A stretch of 50,709 bases of DNA. It comes from Stenotrophomonas sepilia (lineage in GTDB: Bacteria; Pseudomonadota; Gammaproteobacteria; Xanthomonadales; Xanthomonadaceae). Below the pieces are notes generated by a model, which did no database searches, was not told the DNA's origin, and saw only the letters and a program-made list of their open reading frames with translations. This document shows, one piece after another, positions 35,411-44,868 of this stretch. Positions within the stretch are counted from its first letter, which is position 1. The number at the start of each line of letters is the position of its first letter. The stretch covers positions 1-50,709 of the forward strand of contig NZ_LXXZ01000100.1 of NCBI RefSeq assembly GCF_003244875.1, written 5' to 3'. The position numbers and the translations under genes are program-made.

Positions 35411-37120
35411 ATGCTGAAATCCCGCGCGTCGCGCGAGACGTGGTTGTTCGTGGTGATGGCCCTGCTGGTGCTGGGGGCCGGGCTGGGCCTTCGTGATCCG
35501 TGGCCGTCGGACGAACCGCGCTTCGCGCTGGTGGCCAAGCAGATGTTCGACAGCGGGCAGTGGCTGTTCCCGCATCGCGGCACCGAGCTGTACTCGGACA
35601 AGCCGCCGATGCTGATGTGGTGGCAGGCCACGCTGTACAGCCTGGTCGGGCAGTGGCGCGTGGCCTTCCTGCTGCCGTCGCTGCTGGCGGCCCTGGGCAC
35701 GCTGTGGTGCGTGGTCGACCTGGGGCGGCGCCTGTGGACGCGGCGGGTGGGGCTGTACGCCGGCTGGGCGCTGCTGTTCGCGCTGCAGTTCACCTTCCAG
35801 GCGAAGAAGGCGCAGATCGACCCACTGCTGCTGCTGTTCATCACCCTGGCCAACTACGGCCTGCTGCGCCACCTTCTGCTGGGACCCAGCTGGCGCTGGT
35901 GGTGGCTGGGCTGGTTCTTTGCTGGCATCGGCGTGATCACCAAGGGCGTGGGGATGCTGGCGCTGCTGATGCTCGTGCCTGCGGCGATCGCCGCGGCGCT
36001 GCAGTGGCCACGGGTGGGACTGCATGCGCGCGACGCGCGTTTCTGGCTGGCGCCGCTGGCCTTCCTGCTGGCGGTGTCGTTGTGGCTGGCGCCGATGCTG
36101 CTGGCCGGCTTTGCCACCGGCTCGGACGAGTACCGGGCCTACATGGACGACATCCTGTTCCAGCAGACGGCGCGGCGCTACGCCCATTCCTGGGACCACC
36201 ACCAGCCCGCCTGGTACTTCCTGGCGACGATGCCGCTGATGTGGATCCCGGCGTTCCTGGCCCTGCCCTGGGCGATTCCGGCGTGGCGCCGCCGGCTGCG
36301 CCGTCGCGACCCGCGCTACCTGCTGCCGCTGGCCTGGTGGCTGATGGTGGTGCTGTTCTTCTCGATTCCGGCCGGCAAGCGCGATGTGTACATCCTGCCG
36401 GCGCTGCCGATGTTCTGCCTGGTGCTGGCGCCGCTGTTGCCTGGATTGCTGAGGCGGCGCGACGTTCAGGCCGTGGTGGGGGTGTTCACCGGCCTGCTGT
36501 CACTGGGCCTGGCCCTGGCCGGTGCGATGGCGGTGCTGGGCGAGCCGGCCTTCGAGCTGCGCCTGACCCACAGCCGCGGGCTGGCGCCCGGCGCTGTCGA
36601 CGCACTGGCCTGGACGATCCTGGCGATGGGCGTGTGGGGCGGATTGAGCCTGCTGGCCTGCGGCCGTCGCCGGCATCTGGCGCTGGTGTCGACCCTGGGG
36701 ATGGTCTGGGTGCTGTACAGCCTGGTCGGCTATCCGCTGCTGAACGATTCCAGTTCCGCCCGCGGCCTGATGCGCACGGTTGGTAGCCGTCTGGGCCCGG
36801 ATGCCGAATTGGGGCTGGTGGCCTGGAAGGAGCAGCATCTGCTGCTGGCCGACCGTCCTGCAGCGACCTTCGGTTTCGAGACGGACTGGGACGAGCAGCT
36901 GATTGCGGCCACGCGCTGGCAGCGGCTGGCGCCCGGACGCCGCTGGTTGCTGGTGCACGAATACGCGATGCTGTCGTGCGTCGACCGCAACCGTTCTGAA
37001 CTGGCCGGCGTGGCCAACCGGCGGCGCTGGTGGCTGGTGCCGGCAGCAGCGGTGAAGGTGCCCTGCGTGGTCACTGCAGAGGAGCGCGAACGTGAACGGC
37101 GTTTGCAGGAACATGACTAG
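35411..37120 (+). CDS. ArnT-like (GT-C fold) glycosyltransferase
   Basis: Encodes 569 residues with a dozen or so hydrophobic segments, the layout of the ArnT/PMT superfamily. These use polyprenyl-linked sugars to modify lipid A or proteins on the periplasmic face. The acidic loop after the first membrane segment (RDPWPSDEPRFALVAKQM, about residues 27-44) carries the DEPRFA motif typical of the family. It begins 22 bases after rsmB, and an O-antigen-ligase-like gene follows, so an envelope polysaccharide role fits. The sugar donor cannot be deduced. Confidence 0.85.
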   Translation: MLKSRASRETWLFVVMALLVLGAGLGLRDPWPSDEPRFALVAKQMFDSGQWLFPHRGTELYSDKPPMLMWWQATLYSLVGQWRVAFLLPSLLAALGTLWCVVDLGRRLWTRRVGLYAGWALLFALQFTFQAKKAQIDPLLLLFITLANYGLLRHLLLGPSWRWWWLGWFFAGIGVITKGVGMLALLMLVPAAIAAALQWPRVGLHARDARFWLAPLAFLLAVSLWLAPMLLAGFATGSDEYRAYMDDILFQQTARRYAHSWDHHQPAWYFLATMPLMWIPAFLALPWAIPAWRRRLRRRDPRYLLPLAWWLMVVLFFSIPAGKRDVYILPALPMFCLVLAPLLPGLLRRRDVQAVVGVFTGLLSLGLALAGAMAVLGEPAFELRLTHSRGLAPGAVDALAWTILAMGVWGGLSLLACGRRRHLALVSTLGMVWVLYSLVGYPLLNDSSSARGLMRTVGSRLGPDAELGLVAWKEQHLLLADRPAATFGFETDWDEQLIAATRWQRLAPGRRWLLVHEYAMLSCVDRNRSELAGVANRRRWWLVPAAAVKVPCVVTAEERERERRLQEHD

Positions 37121-37242
37121 CCACCACGATTCCGGCTTGTCCAGTCTGCCCAAGCGGGCCCAAAGGCAGTAAAACAGCAGGCTGGGACGGCCCCCGTTGG
37201 TCCTTCCCGTTCTTCCCGCAGATTGCAGCGATACTTCCCGAC

Positions 37243-38529
37243 GTGCCAGCTTCACCGGACAACCTGAACCCCTTGGCCGGCGACCCGCTGGGCGTTCCCG
37301 CCGGCGGGCGTCACGGGGTGGCCCGCGGCCTGGCCCAGCTGGGCCTGTTCTGCCTGCCGGCACTGGTGCTGACCGTGCCGATCAACCTGCTGCCGTATGG
37401 CCTGCTGCTGCTGCTCAGCACGCTGCTGGCGCCGGAGCTGCTGTGGCGCGCGCGCGGCATGGCCGGTCAGCCGGTGAAAGTGCTGGCCTGGCTGATGCTG
37501 GCGGTGCTGGCGCTCGGCGTACTGTCGGTGGTGTTGTTCGAGCAGGGCCTGCGTGACGTCGACAACCGCTCGCGATTCGTGGTGATCCCGTGGATCGCGC
37601 TCTGGGTCTGCGCGCTGCGTCCCAACCTGCGGTGGCTCTGGTACGGATCATTGACAGGCCTGCTCGCCACCTTCGCGATGTCGCTGTGGCAGGTGCTGGG
37701 TGGCGCCGCGCGCGCAGAGTTGTTCACCAACGCCATCGTGCTGGCCGACATCGTGATGGTGTTGATGGTGCTGCTGGTGTTCTGTCGCCCGTCGCGGCGC
37801 TGGTCGCTGGTGATCCTCGGCATGGCCGCCGGCTGCGGCACCATCGTGCTGACCGGCAGCCGCGGCGTGTTCGCCGCCCTCCTGGCGCTGCTGGTGGTGC
37901 TGGCACTGAGCCTGCGCTGGCGCACCGGTGCGGCGCGCCTGTCGGTGCTGGCCGGCATGCTGGCGATCGGTGCGACCCTGCTGCTGTCGGTACCGGAGCT
38001 GCGTCACCAGGTGCGCCTGAGCGAGCTTCACAGTGACGTGCAGCGGATGGAACTGGGCGACAGTGATTCTTCCGCCGGTGCCCGCGTGGAACGCCTGCAG
38101 GTGGCCTGGGAGACCTTCCTCGATCACCCGCTGGTGGGCGTTGGCATCGGGCATTTCGACAGCGCGATGCTGCGCGTGCCGGTCTGCCGTGAGAATCCGG
38201 AAGAGTTGCGTTGCCACCTGGGGCATGCACACAACGATGTTGCCGAATGGGCAGCGACCCAGGGCGTACCGGGCCTGCTGCTGTTGCTGGCGGTGTATGG
38301 CATCCCGCTAGGGGTGTTCGTGCGGCTTCATCGCCGCAGCGGACGGACGACCTTCCGGGGGCCGGCCGCAGCCGGCATCATGCTGGTGATCACCTATGCG
38401 CTGTGCGGCCTGACCCAGTCGATGTTCGCGCACCAGATGACGGCCAGTTTCTATGTGACCCTGGTCGGCCTGCTGACCGGCCTGTCGATCGTCGAAGGCG
38501 CGCGCCACCGGGCAGTCACCGGGGCGTGA
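37243..38529 (+). CDS. O-antigen ligase/polymerase-like membrane protein (Wzy_C family)
   Basis: Encodes 428 residues from a GTG without a clear Shine-Dalgarno, so the start is uncertain. About ten to eleven hydrophobic segments surround a large periplasmic loop that contains ERLQVAWETFLDHPLVGVGI (about 284-303) and CHLGHAHNDVAEWAATQG (about 325-342), where the HAHN motif is the hallmark of the WaaL/Wzy_C family. It would join O-antigen to lipid A-core or polymerise glycan. Confidence 0.88.
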   Translation: MPASPDNLNPLAGDPLGVPAGGRHGVARGLAQLGLFCLPALVLTVPINLLPYGLLLLLSTLLAPELLWRARGMAGQPVKVLAWLMLAVLALGVLSVVLFEQGLRDVDNRSRFVVIPWIALWVCALRPNLRWLWYGSLTGLLATFAMSLWQVLGGAARAELFTNAIVLADIVMVLMVLLVFCRPSRRWSLVILGMAAGCGTIVLTGSRGVFAALLALLVVLALSLRWRTGAARLSVLAGMLAIGATLLLSVPELRHQVRLSELHSDVQRMELGDSDSSAGARVERLQVAWETFLDHPLVGVGIGHFDSAMLRVPVCRENPEELRCHLGHAHNDVAEWAATQGVPGLLLLLAVYGIPLGVFVRLHRRSGRTTFRGPAAAGIMLVITYALCGLTQSMFAHQMTASFYVTLVGLLTGLSIVEGARHRAVTGA

Positions 38530-38559
38530 CGCATCGGCGCGCCGGGCAGGGCCCGGCGA

Positions 38560-39366
38560 TCAGGGGTTCGGCGGGTCGGCCACGGCCTGGCCGTTGCCCA
38601 GCATCCACAGCATGATGGTCTTCTGGCGCACGTAGTTGGCGCGCACATAAGCGTAGACCAGGCCATGCCAGCCGTCGCGGAAGCCGCCACGGAACACGAA
38701 GCCGCGCCAGAACCGCCAGGCCGGTGCCAGCACCAGCTTGCCCAGCGTGGCCCGTTTACCGCGCGCGAACTCGTGCTCGGCCATCATCCGCGCGTACTTC
38801 TCGGTCTTGGCCAGCTGCTGCTGCAAGGAGCGGTAGGGATAGTGGACCAGGTCGCCGCGCAGGGTACCCACACTGCCATCGACGCTGGCGGCCTCGTGGA
38901 TCTCGCGCTTGCCGCGCCAGCCGCCACGGCGGCGGTCGAACAGGCGCATCACCCGGTCCGGGTAGGCATTGCCATGGCGCAGGAACTTGCCGAAGTACTC
39001 CGACAGGCGTGCGAAGCGATAGCCGGCATGGCCGGCGAAGCCACCGTCGCGGGCCTGTTCGATGGCCGCACGCAGTTCCGGGCTGATCCGCTCATCGGCG
39101 TCCAGGCACAGTACCCAGTCGTGGCCGGCCTGCTCGACGCAGTACGCCTTCTGGCTGCGGAAGCCGTCGAACGGGCGCTGCAGCACGCGGGCGCCTGCGG
39201 CCTCGGCGATGGCCACGGTGGCATCGGTGGAGTAGGAGTCCACGACGACGATCTCATCGCAGAAGGCCAGCGAGGCCAGGCAGTCGCCGATGCGGCCGGC
39301 CTCGTTGAACGCGATAATGCAGGCCGAGATGCGAGGCCGTTCGATGGGAGCGGTCGTGGAGGACAT
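38560..39366 (-). CDS. Family 2 glycosyltransferase, LPS-core type (WaaE/KdtX-like)
   Basis: Encodes 268 residues. The GT2 nucleotide-sugar fold is clear: ISACIIAFNEAGRIGDCLAS (about 13-32), EIVVVDSYSTDAT (about 38-50) and WVLCLDADERIS (about 83-94, DxD-like). The rest follows the WaaE/KdtX pattern. It should add a sugar to the LPS core at the inner face of the membrane. Its ATG overlaps the start codon of the divergent CDP-glycerol-transferase gene. Confidence 0.88.
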   Translation of the reverse strand: MSSTTAPIERPRISACIIAFNEAGRIGDCLASLAFCDEIVVVDSYSTDATVAIAEAAGARVLQRPFDGFRSQKAYCVEQAGHDWVLCLDADERISPELRAAIEQARDGGFAGHAGYRFARLSEYFGKFLRHGNAYPDRVMRLFDRRRGGWRGKREIHEAASVDGSVGTLRGDLVHYPYRSLQQQLAKTEKYARMMAEHEFARGKRATLGKLVLAPAWRFWRGFVFRGGFRDGWHGLVYAYVRANYVRQKTIMLWMLGNGQAVADPPNP

Positions 39367-39367
39367 G

Positions 39368-40423
39368 ATGGCCGGGTACCTGTTGTTTGCGACGGAGCGC
39401 TATGCGCTGCCTATTCTCGCCCCGTTGGCGCAGGCCTTGCACGCCTCCGGGCAGGAGGTGGCGGCCTGGTTCGAGGGCGGCGCGGCCGGCAGCCAGCTGC
39501 CGGGCGTGCCCAACATCGGCCTCAAGCAGGCGCTGGCAATGCGGCCGCGGGCGGTGTTCAGCGCCGCCAACTGGGTGCCGACCTTCCTTTCGGGAGCCAA
39601 GGTGCAGCTGTTCCATGGCTTCAACGTGGAGAAGCGGGACAGTGCGCGCGGCCACTTCCGGGTGCGCGGCATGTTCGACCTGTACTGCACGCAGGGGCCG
39701 GCCACCACCGGGCCGTTCCGTGAGATCGCGGCCCTGCAGGGCCACTTCGCGGTGGCCGAGACCGGCTGGCCGAAGCTGGATCCGCTGTTCCGCGACGATG
39801 GTGGCGAGAGCGCCGCGCTGCGCGCCGCCGCTGGAGGACGCCCGGTGATCCTGTTCGGTTCGACCTTCACCGAACGCCTGAGCGCAGCCCCGCACCTGCA
39901 TGCGCAGATTGCTGCCGACATCGCCGAGGGCAAGCGCTACTGGCTGCTGACCCTGCACCCGAAGTGCCCACCGGAATTGTTCGAACGCTACCGCGCGCTG
40001 GCCGGTGCCAATGCACGCTTCATCGAGCCGGAGCAGGTGATGGCCGCACAGCGCGCCGCCGATGTGCTGGTGTCCGATACGTCCTCGATCGTTTCGGAGT
40101 TCATCGTCCAGCACAAGCCGGTGGTGACCTTCCGCAACCGGGTGCCCAAGCCGCACATGATCGACTTCGACGACCCGGTGCAGCTGCCGGCGATGCTGCA
40201 GCGCGCGCTGCATCCCGACGCCGCGCTGCAGGCGGAGATCGTGCGCTACGCCGATGCCATCCATCCGTACCGCGATGGCCTGTCCAGCGAGCGCGTGATT
40301 GCGGCTACCGAGGATTTCCTGTCCGGTGAAATGGGCGTGCTGCGGCGCAAGCCGTTCGGCAGCTGGGTCCGCGACCTGCAGATCCGCAAGGACCTGGGGT
40401 ATTGGGGGCCGTCGCAGCGGTAA
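39368..40423 (+). CDS. CDP-glycerol glycerophosphotransferase-like protein
   Basis: Encodes about 351 residues. The sequence matches the Glyphos_transf family, best known from teichoic acid synthesis, and is also found in LPS loci of xanthomonads. Supporting stretches are VQLFHGFNVEKRD (about residue 80), WLLTLHPKCPPELFERY (about 192) and VLVSDTSSIVSEFIVQHKPVV (about 235-255, where DTSSI... is the family motif). GGAGG sits upstream of two adjacent ATGs (39365, 39368); the second has normal spacing. Divergent and start-codon-overlapping with the family 2 glycosyltransferase. Acceptor unknown. Confidence 0.8.
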   Translation: MAGYLLFATERYALPILAPLAQALHASGQEVAAWFEGGAAGSQLPGVPNIGLKQALAMRPRAVFSAANWVPTFLSGAKVQLFHGFNVEKRDSARGHFRVRGMFDLYCTQGPATTGPFREIAALQGHFAVAETGWPKLDPLFRDDGGESAALRAAAGGRPVILFGSTFTERLSAAPHLHAQIAADIAEGKRYWLLTLHPKCPPELFERYRALAGANARFIEPEQVMAAQRAADVLVSDTSSIVSEFIVQHKPVVTFRNRVPKPHMIDFDDPVQLPAMLQRALHPDAALQAEIVRYADAIHPYRDGLSSERVIAATEDFLSGEMGVLRRKPFGSWVRDLQIRKDLGYWGPSQR

Positions 40424-40554
40424 GCCGAGCGTGGGCTCGGCTCTACAGTAGATCCACGCCATGCGTGGATGCGTGGCCCCCGGCCGCGGTAGTGCCGGCC
40501 GCTGGCCGGCAACCTCGGGGATGTCTGCGGTTGCCGGCCAGCGGCCGGCACTAC
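40423..40554. repeat. Cluster of four SMAG repeats
   Basis: Minus AGCCGAG class with CTAC (40423-40446); plus ATCCACGC class with GTAG (40448-40471); plus TGCCGGCC class (40489-40511); minus TGCCGGCC class (40532-40554). The last one abuts the stop of the PH-domain gene, which reads TGG-TAG-GTAG, so a second GTAG supplies the stop. Confidence 0.9.
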
Positions 40555-42093
40555 CTACCAGCGCAGCTTGCGCCGCGCCAGCGCGGCCGCCAGTTGATCC
40601 ATCACCTGTCGCGCCTGCGCCTGCGGCAGGAAGTGCAGGATCAATGCCACATCGCCATGCGCGCCGGCGGTATCCAGCTGCAGGCTGCTGGTGCCCAGCA
40701 GCTTGTCCAGTGGCGAGCGCAGCAGGCGCAGGCCCTGCACCTTGTCCAGCTCGGCCCAGCGCCACCAGCGCTTCCACCAGCCGCCGCGCACGGCGACGTA
40801 GTGGTCATCCAGATACCAGCCCATGCGCGCCATCTGCCGGTGGGCCACCAGCAGCGCCAGCGGCAGCCAGGCCAGCACGATCAGGCCCCATGATCCCCAG
40901 CGCCAGTACGCGGCGGCGGCCAGGAGGGGAACCAGCAGCAGCGCGCCCAGGCACAGCCGCCACCAGCCACGCTGCGGAATGGACTGCCATTGCGCCGGCG
41001 GCCACTGCAGTTGAGGCAACAGGTGCTGCACCAGCTGCTCGCAGCGCATTGCCGGGGCCAGCGGTGCCAGCTCGCGCAGAGCGCGGTCCTGATCCCGCGA
41101 AGGGCCGCCGGCGGCGCTGTCGACGCGCAGCTGGCGCAGGCCGAACCAGCGATGCAGGGTGGTCTCGTACAGCGTCCAGGCCTGGATGCGGCGACGCGCG
41201 ACACTGCTGCGGGTTCGGCTGACCAGGCCAGCCGAGACGGTCAGCCGGCGATCCTGCTCGCTGAGAGTGAAGCCGTGATAGCGCAGCAGGGTCAGCACCA
41301 CCGACAACGCCCGCAGCGCCAGCCAGCCCAGCAGCAGGGCTGCGGCCAGCAGCAGGAAGGCGCCGGCCACGCCGGGATGCAGGTGGCTTGCGTAGCCGAA
41401 GGCCTCCCTGCCGCCACGCTGGATGGCCGCGTCCATCACCGGCCGCGGCACGGTCTGGAACAGCACGCCGAAGGCGGCGATCGCCAGTGCCCATCCGCGG
41501 TTGGAGAGCAGGCCCATGCGCACCACGTCCCAGCTCGACAGGCGCAGCAGCACCTGTTCGGTGTCGGTCCCGGTGATCGAGGGCGTGGCGACGACGCCGG
41601 CGGGCTGCGGTGCCTGCCCACGCTGGCGCACCAGCCGTTCCAGCGCCAGCGCCTGGTCCAGCCTCAGTACCCGCATCTCGGCTTCCGGCCGCACGCCGCC
41701 GGCCGATTCCAGGCGCAGCTCGGCCACACCGAACAGCCGGTGCAACGGGTTCTGCCGCACTTCCACGTTGTGGATGCGGGCGAACGGGATCTCGCGGCGG
41801 TTGCGCGCCAGCAGCCCGCTGCGCACGGTGATGGCATCGCTGCCGATGCGGTAGCGGTAGCTGAGGTACTGCAGCACCGAGACCAGCACCAGTGCCGCGA
41901 TCGCCGACAGTGGAATCAACTGCGCCCACATCGGGTCGCGCTCGCCACGCTGGCCGAACACCAGCAGCGCGACCAGCGGCAGGAAGTAGTGTCGCAGCTG
42001 CATCAGCAGTACGAACAGCCACGACCACGGGTGCAGGCGATGGTCCTCGCCACCGGCAGGCAGCGATGCGGGCAGGGGCGGCGGCAGGCTCAC
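40555..42093 (-). CDS. PH-domain membrane protein (YdbT-like)
   Basis: Encodes 512 residues. Paired N-terminal membrane segments (about 24-41 and 61-78) are followed by bacterial PH domains (DUF304 type): YRIGSDAITVRSGLLARNRREI (about 80) with IPFARIHNVEVRQNPLHRLFG. More membrane segments and further PH units follow (RHYVAVRGGWWKRWW near the end). It overlaps the neighbouring single-PH gene by four bases (42090-42093). The pair resembles YdbS-YdbT of Bacillus, implicated in membrane stress; role here is inferred. Confidence 0.85.
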   Translation of the reverse strand: MSLPPPLPASLPAGGEDHRLHPWSWLFVLLMQLRHYFLPLVALLVFGQRGERDPMWAQLIPLSAIAALVLVSVLQYLSYRYRIGSDAITVRSGLLARNRREIPFARIHNVEVRQNPLHRLFGVAELRLESAGGVRPEAEMRVLRLDQALALERLVRQRGQAPQPAGVVATPSITGTDTEQVLLRLSSWDVVRMGLLSNRGWALAIAAFGVLFQTVPRPVMDAAIQRGGREAFGYASHLHPGVAGAFLLLAAALLLGWLALRALSVVLTLLRYHGFTLSEQDRRLTVSAGLVSRTRSSVARRRIQAWTLYETTLHRWFGLRQLRVDSAAGGPSRDQDRALRELAPLAPAMRCEQLVQHLLPQLQWPPAQWQSIPQRGWWRLCLGALLLVPLLAAAAYWRWGSWGLIVLAWLPLALLVAHRQMARMGWYLDDHYVAVRGGWWKRWWRWAELDKVQGLRLLRSPLDKLLGTSSLQLDTAGAHGDVALILHFLPQAQARQVMDQLAAALARRKLRW

Positions 42094-42590
42094 AGGGCGT
42101 CGGCGTCCTGGTCGAGCTGGTGCGAGAGGGTGTCGCGCAGGCGCTCGGCGTCGGCTTCATCCAGGCCGTTGACGGTGACCGCGCTCATGCGGGTACCGGC
42201 AGTGTGCACGATCAGCGTGGCCAGGCCGGCGCGGCGCTCCAACGGGCCCCGGCGCAGGTCCAGGTGTTGTACGCGCGATATGGGAATGCGGGTTTCCAGC
42301 TGCCACATCAGGTCGCGGCGCAGGCCCAGGCCCTGGTCATCCAGGCGCCAGCGGGTGCGGGTCAGTCGCCGGCGGCCGAGCCAGGCGCCGAAGAGGATGC
42401 CGATCAGCAGCCCCAGGGCGGCAGTCCACAGGCCGCCGGGCAGATCGAAGAACCAGGCAGCTGCGGCCAGTGGCAGACCCGGTACGAACAGTCCGCCGAA
42501 GGCGCCTTCCAGTGCGGCCAGGCGGGCGGCACGTTGCGGCAGCGATTGCCAGGCTTCGGTGGTCGGGGCGATAGGGGCGACGTCGGTCAC
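42090..42590 (-). CDS. Small PH-domain membrane protein (YdbS-like)
   Basis: Encodes 166 residues from a GTG at 42590 with GGAG six bases upstream; a GTG 15 codons earlier is less likely. Two hydrophobic segments (about 30-70) are followed by one PH domain with the signature WRLDDQGLGLRRDLMWQLE and TRIPISRVQHLDLRRGPLERRAG. Its end overlaps the larger PH-domain gene by four bases, so the two should be translated together. Confidence 0.85.
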   Translation of the reverse strand: MTDVAPIAPTTEAWQSLPQRAARLAALEGAFGGLFVPGLPLAAAAWFFDLPGGLWTAALGLLIGILFGAWLGRRRLTRTRWRLDDQGLGLRRDLMWQLETRIPISRVQHLDLRRGPLERRAGLATLIVHTAGTRMSAVTVNGLDEADAERLRDTLSHQLDQDADAL

Positions 42591-42662
42591 GCGGGCTCCG
42601 TCAGGTGGCAGGGCGAGCGGCGGCGGTGGCCGCACCGCGCAGACGGTAGCAGGTCGGCTGTG

Positions 42663-43799
42663 TTACTGGGCAGCCTGGATCAGCGCATCGACATCCAGCA
42701 GGTGACCAGCACGATCGGCCTTGGTGCGCAGGTAGTGTTCGTTTTCGGCGGTGATCTCGCCGGTGACCGGAATGCAGTCCAGCACCTCGATGCCGGCATT
42801 GCGCAGGCGCTGTGCCTTGGTCGGGTTGTTGCTGAGCAGAGCCACGCGCGAAATGCCCAGGCCATGCAGCATCGCCACCGCACTGCCGTAGCGGCGTTCG
42901 TCGGCACCGAAGCCCAGCTGCGCATCGGCGTCGATGGTGTCCAGGCCGTCGTGCTGGTAGCCATAGGCGCGCATCTTGGCGGCGATGCCGGTGCCGCGGC
43001 CTTCCTGGTCCAGGTACAGCAGCACGCCACCGCCCAGTTCCTTCAGCTTGCGCAGCCCGCGCCGCAGCTGGTCGCCGCAGTCGCACTTGAGCGAGCCGAA
43101 CAGGTCGCCGGTCAGGCACGAGGAGTGCACGCGTACCGGTACCACCGACGACAGGTCCGGTTCGCCGACGATGATCGCGACCTGGTCGCGCTGGGCCACG
43201 CCGCCGCGGAACACCGCGAAGGTGGTCATGCCGACGTCGCGCAGCGGTACCGGCGAACGCGCCACCAGTTCGTAGTCGTGGGCCGCATGTGCTGCGCCTT
43301 CGGCCAGGTCGCACAGGGCCACCTCGGCGGCACCGTCGAACGTGTGGTCATCCACGTCCAGGCGCACCGCGACCATCGCCGGCAGCAGCAGGCCCAGGCG
43401 GGCCAGCTCCACCGCGCCGGCATCGAAGGCGTCGCCGGCCGCCCAGTCGTCGGGCATGGGGCCGGGCTCGCGCAGGTAACCCAGCGAGGGCAGGGTATCG
43501 AAGTCAATGCCGGCCAGCGGCAGGCGCGCGCCTTCCGGTGCTTCCACGCCGAGCACGCGGGCGCGGGTGGCGGTCAGGAACAGGTAGTGGCGCTCGCGCG
43601 CGGCAGCGGCGAACGTGGCAAAGCTGCTGGCAGTGGCGCTGTCCAGTGCAATCACCGCCAGGCGCTGGCCCTGGCCATCGTGGAGCAGTACCGGGCGACC
43701 GGCACGCAGTTCGGCCACCGCGCGTTCGCAGCGGATCGCGGCGGGGTCGCCGAACAGGGAAGAGGCAGCAGGCATGGCAGGACCGGGGGAGGCGGACAT
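42663..43799 (-). CDS. ribA: GTP cyclohydrolase II with an extra N-terminal domain
   Basis: Encodes 378 residues. The C-terminal half carries the RibA zinc site SSCLTGDLFGSLKCDCGDQL (Cys-x10-Cys-x-Cys), the catalytic YLDQEGRGTGIAAKM and the conserved LLSNNPTKAQRLRNAGIEV. It opens GTP to the riboflavin precursor. The N-terminal 170 residues (AVAELRAGRPVLLHDGQGQR, then TATRARVLG) look like a decayed DHBP synthase (RibB) domain, as in fused RibBA, but without the acidic catalytic residues. A separate true RibB would be needed. Confidence 0.9.
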   Translation of the reverse strand: MSASPGPAMPAASSLFGDPAAIRCERAVAELRAGRPVLLHDGQGQRLAVIALDSATASSFATFAAAARERHYLFLTATRARVLGVEAPEGARLPLAGIDFDTLPSLGYLREPGPMPDDWAAGDAFDAGAVELARLGLLLPAMVAVRLDVDDHTFDGAAEVALCDLAEGAAHAAHDYELVARSPVPLRDVGMTTFAVFRGGVAQRDQVAIIVGEPDLSSVVPVRVHSSCLTGDLFGSLKCDCGDQLRRGLRKLKELGGGVLLYLDQEGRGTGIAAKMRAYGYQHDGLDTIDADAQLGFGADERRYGSAVAMLHGLGISRVALLSNNPTKAQRLRNAGIEVLDCIPVTGEITAENEHYLRTKADRAGHLLDVDALIQAAQ

Positions 43800-43886
43800 C
43801 GCAGTCTCTATGGGGGCGACGGCGTCGTATTCAACGTGGTGCGGCCGCCGGTCGCAGGGGCCGGACGGGCCCGCGTGGTGCGACCG

Positions 43887-44807
43887 TCAGTGCGGATGCT
43901 CTTCGGTCGCGTACGGGTCTTCCTCGCCGCTGCCCGGTGGCCGCAGCGTATAGCGCTTGTAGGTCCACTGGTACTGCGTCGGGTCGCGGCGGGCGATGCG
44001 CTCGATGCCGGCGTTGAGCGCGGTGGCCGCCACCTGCGGGTCCGGGTCGGCCACGGCCGGGTCGGTCGGCTCGATGTGCAGGGCGAATTCCATGTCCGGC
44101 CCGATGCGCTCGCACCAGCCATACAGCACGGTGGCGCCGGTGCGCTCGGCCAGCCGGTTGACCAGGGTCATGGTCAGTGCCTGCACGCCGAAGAACGGCA
44201 CGAACACGCCGTCGCCGGCCTTGGGTTGCTGGTCGGGCAGGATGCCGGTGGCACCGCCGTCCTTGAGCACCTTGAACAGCTGGCGCACGGCGGGGCCCTC
44301 GGCGCGCACCTGCTGCACGTTCTGGCCGCCCCGCACCAGCTGCAGGAAGGCGTCGCTGGCCTCGTCCTCCGGTGGCTTGTAGACGATGGCGATGTGCCCG
44401 CGCGAGGCCAGCCACTGGTTCAGCAGCTCCCAGTTGCCGAAGTGGGGTGCGGCCACGATCACGCCCTTGCCGCTGGCCAGCGCCGCGTCGTACAGGGCTT
44501 CGCCGTGGCGCTGCTTCAGGTGCAGGCGCAGGTTGTCGGCGGGCCTCTGGCCCCACAGCCGCAGCGTCTCGATGGCCTGCAGGGCGGTGGAGCGTAGCAG
44601 CTCGCGGTGCAGGCGGTCGCGCGCCGGACCGTCCAGTTCCGGGTAGGCCAGTTCCAGGTTGCGACGGGTGACGCGGCTCTCGCGAGCGTTGAGACGGACC
44701 CACGTCCACGCCAGGGCATGCGCGAATCCCCGCAGCACTGGCCAGGGCAGGCGGGCGAACAGGGTGGTGGCGCGGTAGACCAGCCGGGCTTTGCGTTGCG
44801 GATTCAT
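43887..44807 (-). CDS. Lipid A acyltransferase, LpxL/HtrB family
   Basis: Encodes 306 residues. It would add a secondary acyl chain to the lipid A precursor at the inner membrane. The HX4(D/E) catalytic box is [11 protein letters not shown] (His and Glu; about residue 118-123). A hydrophobic N-terminus ([21 protein letters not shown]) is the membrane anchor. I prefer the ATG at 44807 over the TTG six codons upstream; both give a typical protein. It is adjacent to dtd on the opposite strand. Confidence 0.9.
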   Translation of the reverse strand: MNPQRKARLVYRATTLFARLPWPVLRGFAHALAWTWVRLNARESRVTRRNLELAYPELDGPARDRLHRELLRSTALQAIETLRLWGQRPADNLRLHLKQRHGEALYDAALASGKGVIVAAPHFGNWELLNQWLASRGHIAIVYKPPEDEASDAFLQLVRGGQNVQQVRAEGPAVRQLFKVLKDGGATGILPDQQPKAGDGVFVPFFGVQALTMTLVNRLAERTGATVLYGWCERIGPDMEFALHIEPTDPAVADPDPQVAATALNAGIERIARRDPTQYQWTYKRYTLRPPGSGEEDPYATEEHPH

Positions 44808-44868
44808 CGGCGCCAGTTTAGCCAAGGGCGCTGCTATCGTGGCCGGCCCTGTTCATTGGAAGCCCACG

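Noticed and set aside
43800..43886. FMN riboswitch before ribA
   Set aside because: The 87 bases between ribA and the acyltransferase gene are too short and lack the conserved FMN element.
41892..44597. Long open frame of about 900 codons crossing the PH-domain, ribA and lpxL-like genes
   Set aside because: It runs antisense to four well-supported genes and has no recognisable domain.
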